DNA of 64,000 nt, from contig CAUYUJ010017859.1 of assembly GCA_963575745.1 (NCBI GenBank), positions 1 through 64,000 on the forward strand, given 5' to 3'. This stretch comes from Prorocentrum cordatum (lineage: Eukaryota > Sar > Dinophyceae > Prorocentrales > Prorocentraceae). Positions 63,457-64,000 of this stretch are shown one piece after another (within the stretch, counting starts at the first letter, position 1; every line of letters starts with the position of its first letter). Both the position numbers and the translations under genes were made by a program. The notes under the pieces are model-generated. The model searched no databases. It worked only from the letters and a program-made list of their open reading frames with translations, and was not told where the DNA came from.

Positions 63457-64000
63457 ATGGCGAGGTCTCGCAGCCACAGGCGGGGGGCGCCGCGCATTTT
63501 GTCTTCACAGACTGCCAGGGACGCGGGCTCCGAGCTACTACGAAAGCTACTTGAACTCTACGCCTCGTGCAAACTTACGGCTCTCGACTTTTCCGTAATT
63601 TGTCATCTAGCCGACGTTGCTGGCGTCCCAGGGGCCAACTTCGCTCTTTACGGACTTGCTCCAGGGAAACAATCAGGCAAATACCAGGACCATTTATCGA
63701 AAGTACTACCAGTCCCCAGTGGCATGACGATGGTTCGCACGCCAGTCAACCTACATCGCAGACCTCGGCGGACGATGCGCGATGTTCCTGTGCGCTGTGT
63801 TTTCGAAGGGATCGAGGAGGAAGTCTCCGAAGACCCGCACACCTTCAGGATTCTGAACGCAGCGCCTGGCGACAGAGACCCCTGTGTTTTAGATTTTGAG
63901 TGCTACAAGAAACATCCCCGTGTCATAGAGGCCCTTGCGAACGGAGACCGCCTTCCAGTGCCTCTCGCATTTTACCTCGATGGAGTGACTTATAGAAAAT
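63457..64000 (+). CDS. Open reading frame running off the window (181 codons seen)
   Basis: The ATG at 63,457 follows TTTGATTTGTTAACCAG, a good splice or trans-splice acceptor. The frame has no stop to the window end, giving 181 complete codons. Composition is ordinary. It starts basic (MARSRSHRRG), has a helical stretch (SELLRKLLELYASCKLTALD) and an acidic part (CVFEGIEEEVSEDPHTF). It reaches VPLAFYLDGVTY at the end. That last motif reminds me of a protein family repeated many times in dinoflagellate genomes, possibly a mobile element; this is from memory and unchecked. Incomplete at the 3' end. Confidence 0.6.
   Translation, partial: MARSRSHRRGAPRILSSQTARDAGSELLRKLLELYASCKLTALDFSVICHLADVAGVPGANFALYGLAPGKQSGKYQDHLSKVLPVPSGMTMVRTPVNLHRRPRRTMRDVPVRCVFEGIEEEVSEDPHTFRILNAAPGDRDPCVLDFECYKKHPRVIEALANGDRLPVPLAFYLDGVTYRK

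Overview
This is eukaryotic nuclear DNA, most likely from a dinoflagellate. Relict copies of the dinoflagellate spliced leader lie just upstream of two genes. Introns seem to use AG|GC as well as AG|GT donors. Gene-like stretches have strongly GC-biased codons and point the same way. About four fifths of the window is repeats: GGA/CTC, ATC, TAG and AT microsatellites, minisatellites, and very many short terminal-inverted-repeat (TIR) or foldback elements. I cannot name the species. No rRNA, tRNA, CRISPR or bacterial operon signal was seen.

Layout. At 0.4-6.9 kb lies a non-LTR (LINE-type) retrotransposon: an ORF1-like protein, then an ORF2 with endonuclease, reverse transcriptase, zinc knuckle, RNase H and a C-terminal Cys/His domain. 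It is broken by one frame change and two in-frame stops. From 7 to 12 kb come a 585-bp tandem duplication and five minisatellite arrays. From 12 to 36 kb the sequence is a mosaic of small non-autonomous elements. At least eight families recur (called A, B, C, D, E, F, G, N, FB below). Many copies have exact 5-6 bp target-site duplications, and several sit inside one another. From 35.8 to 53.3 kb come a large inverted satellite, blocks built from degenerate CCAAGA units, and three copies of a composite element (S) holding arrays of an 86-90 bp satellite. A candidate terminal exon of a secreted protein is at 46.8-47.2 kb on the minus strand. A decayed tyrosine-recombinase gene (51.4-54.0 kb, minus strand) is split by a 1.25-kb composite element.

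From 54.5 kb on the window looks genic. Gene 1 (54.5-57.9 kb, plus) has a relict spliced leader, an N-terminal nuclear-localisation-like motif and about seven exons separated by GGA- or CTC-rich introns. Gene 2 (58.9-62.4 kb, plus) also has a relict spliced leader and two ubiquitin-interacting-like motifs. It may run through four phase-0 exons to 62,365. A third open reading frame starts at 63,457 and leaves the window still open at 64,000.

The most interesting signal is the repertoire of TIR/foldback elements with shared 5-6 bp target duplications and nested insertions. This suggests one or a few active transposition machineries whose autonomous partner is not in the window. Next come the relict spliced leaders and the intron flanked by a direct repeat.
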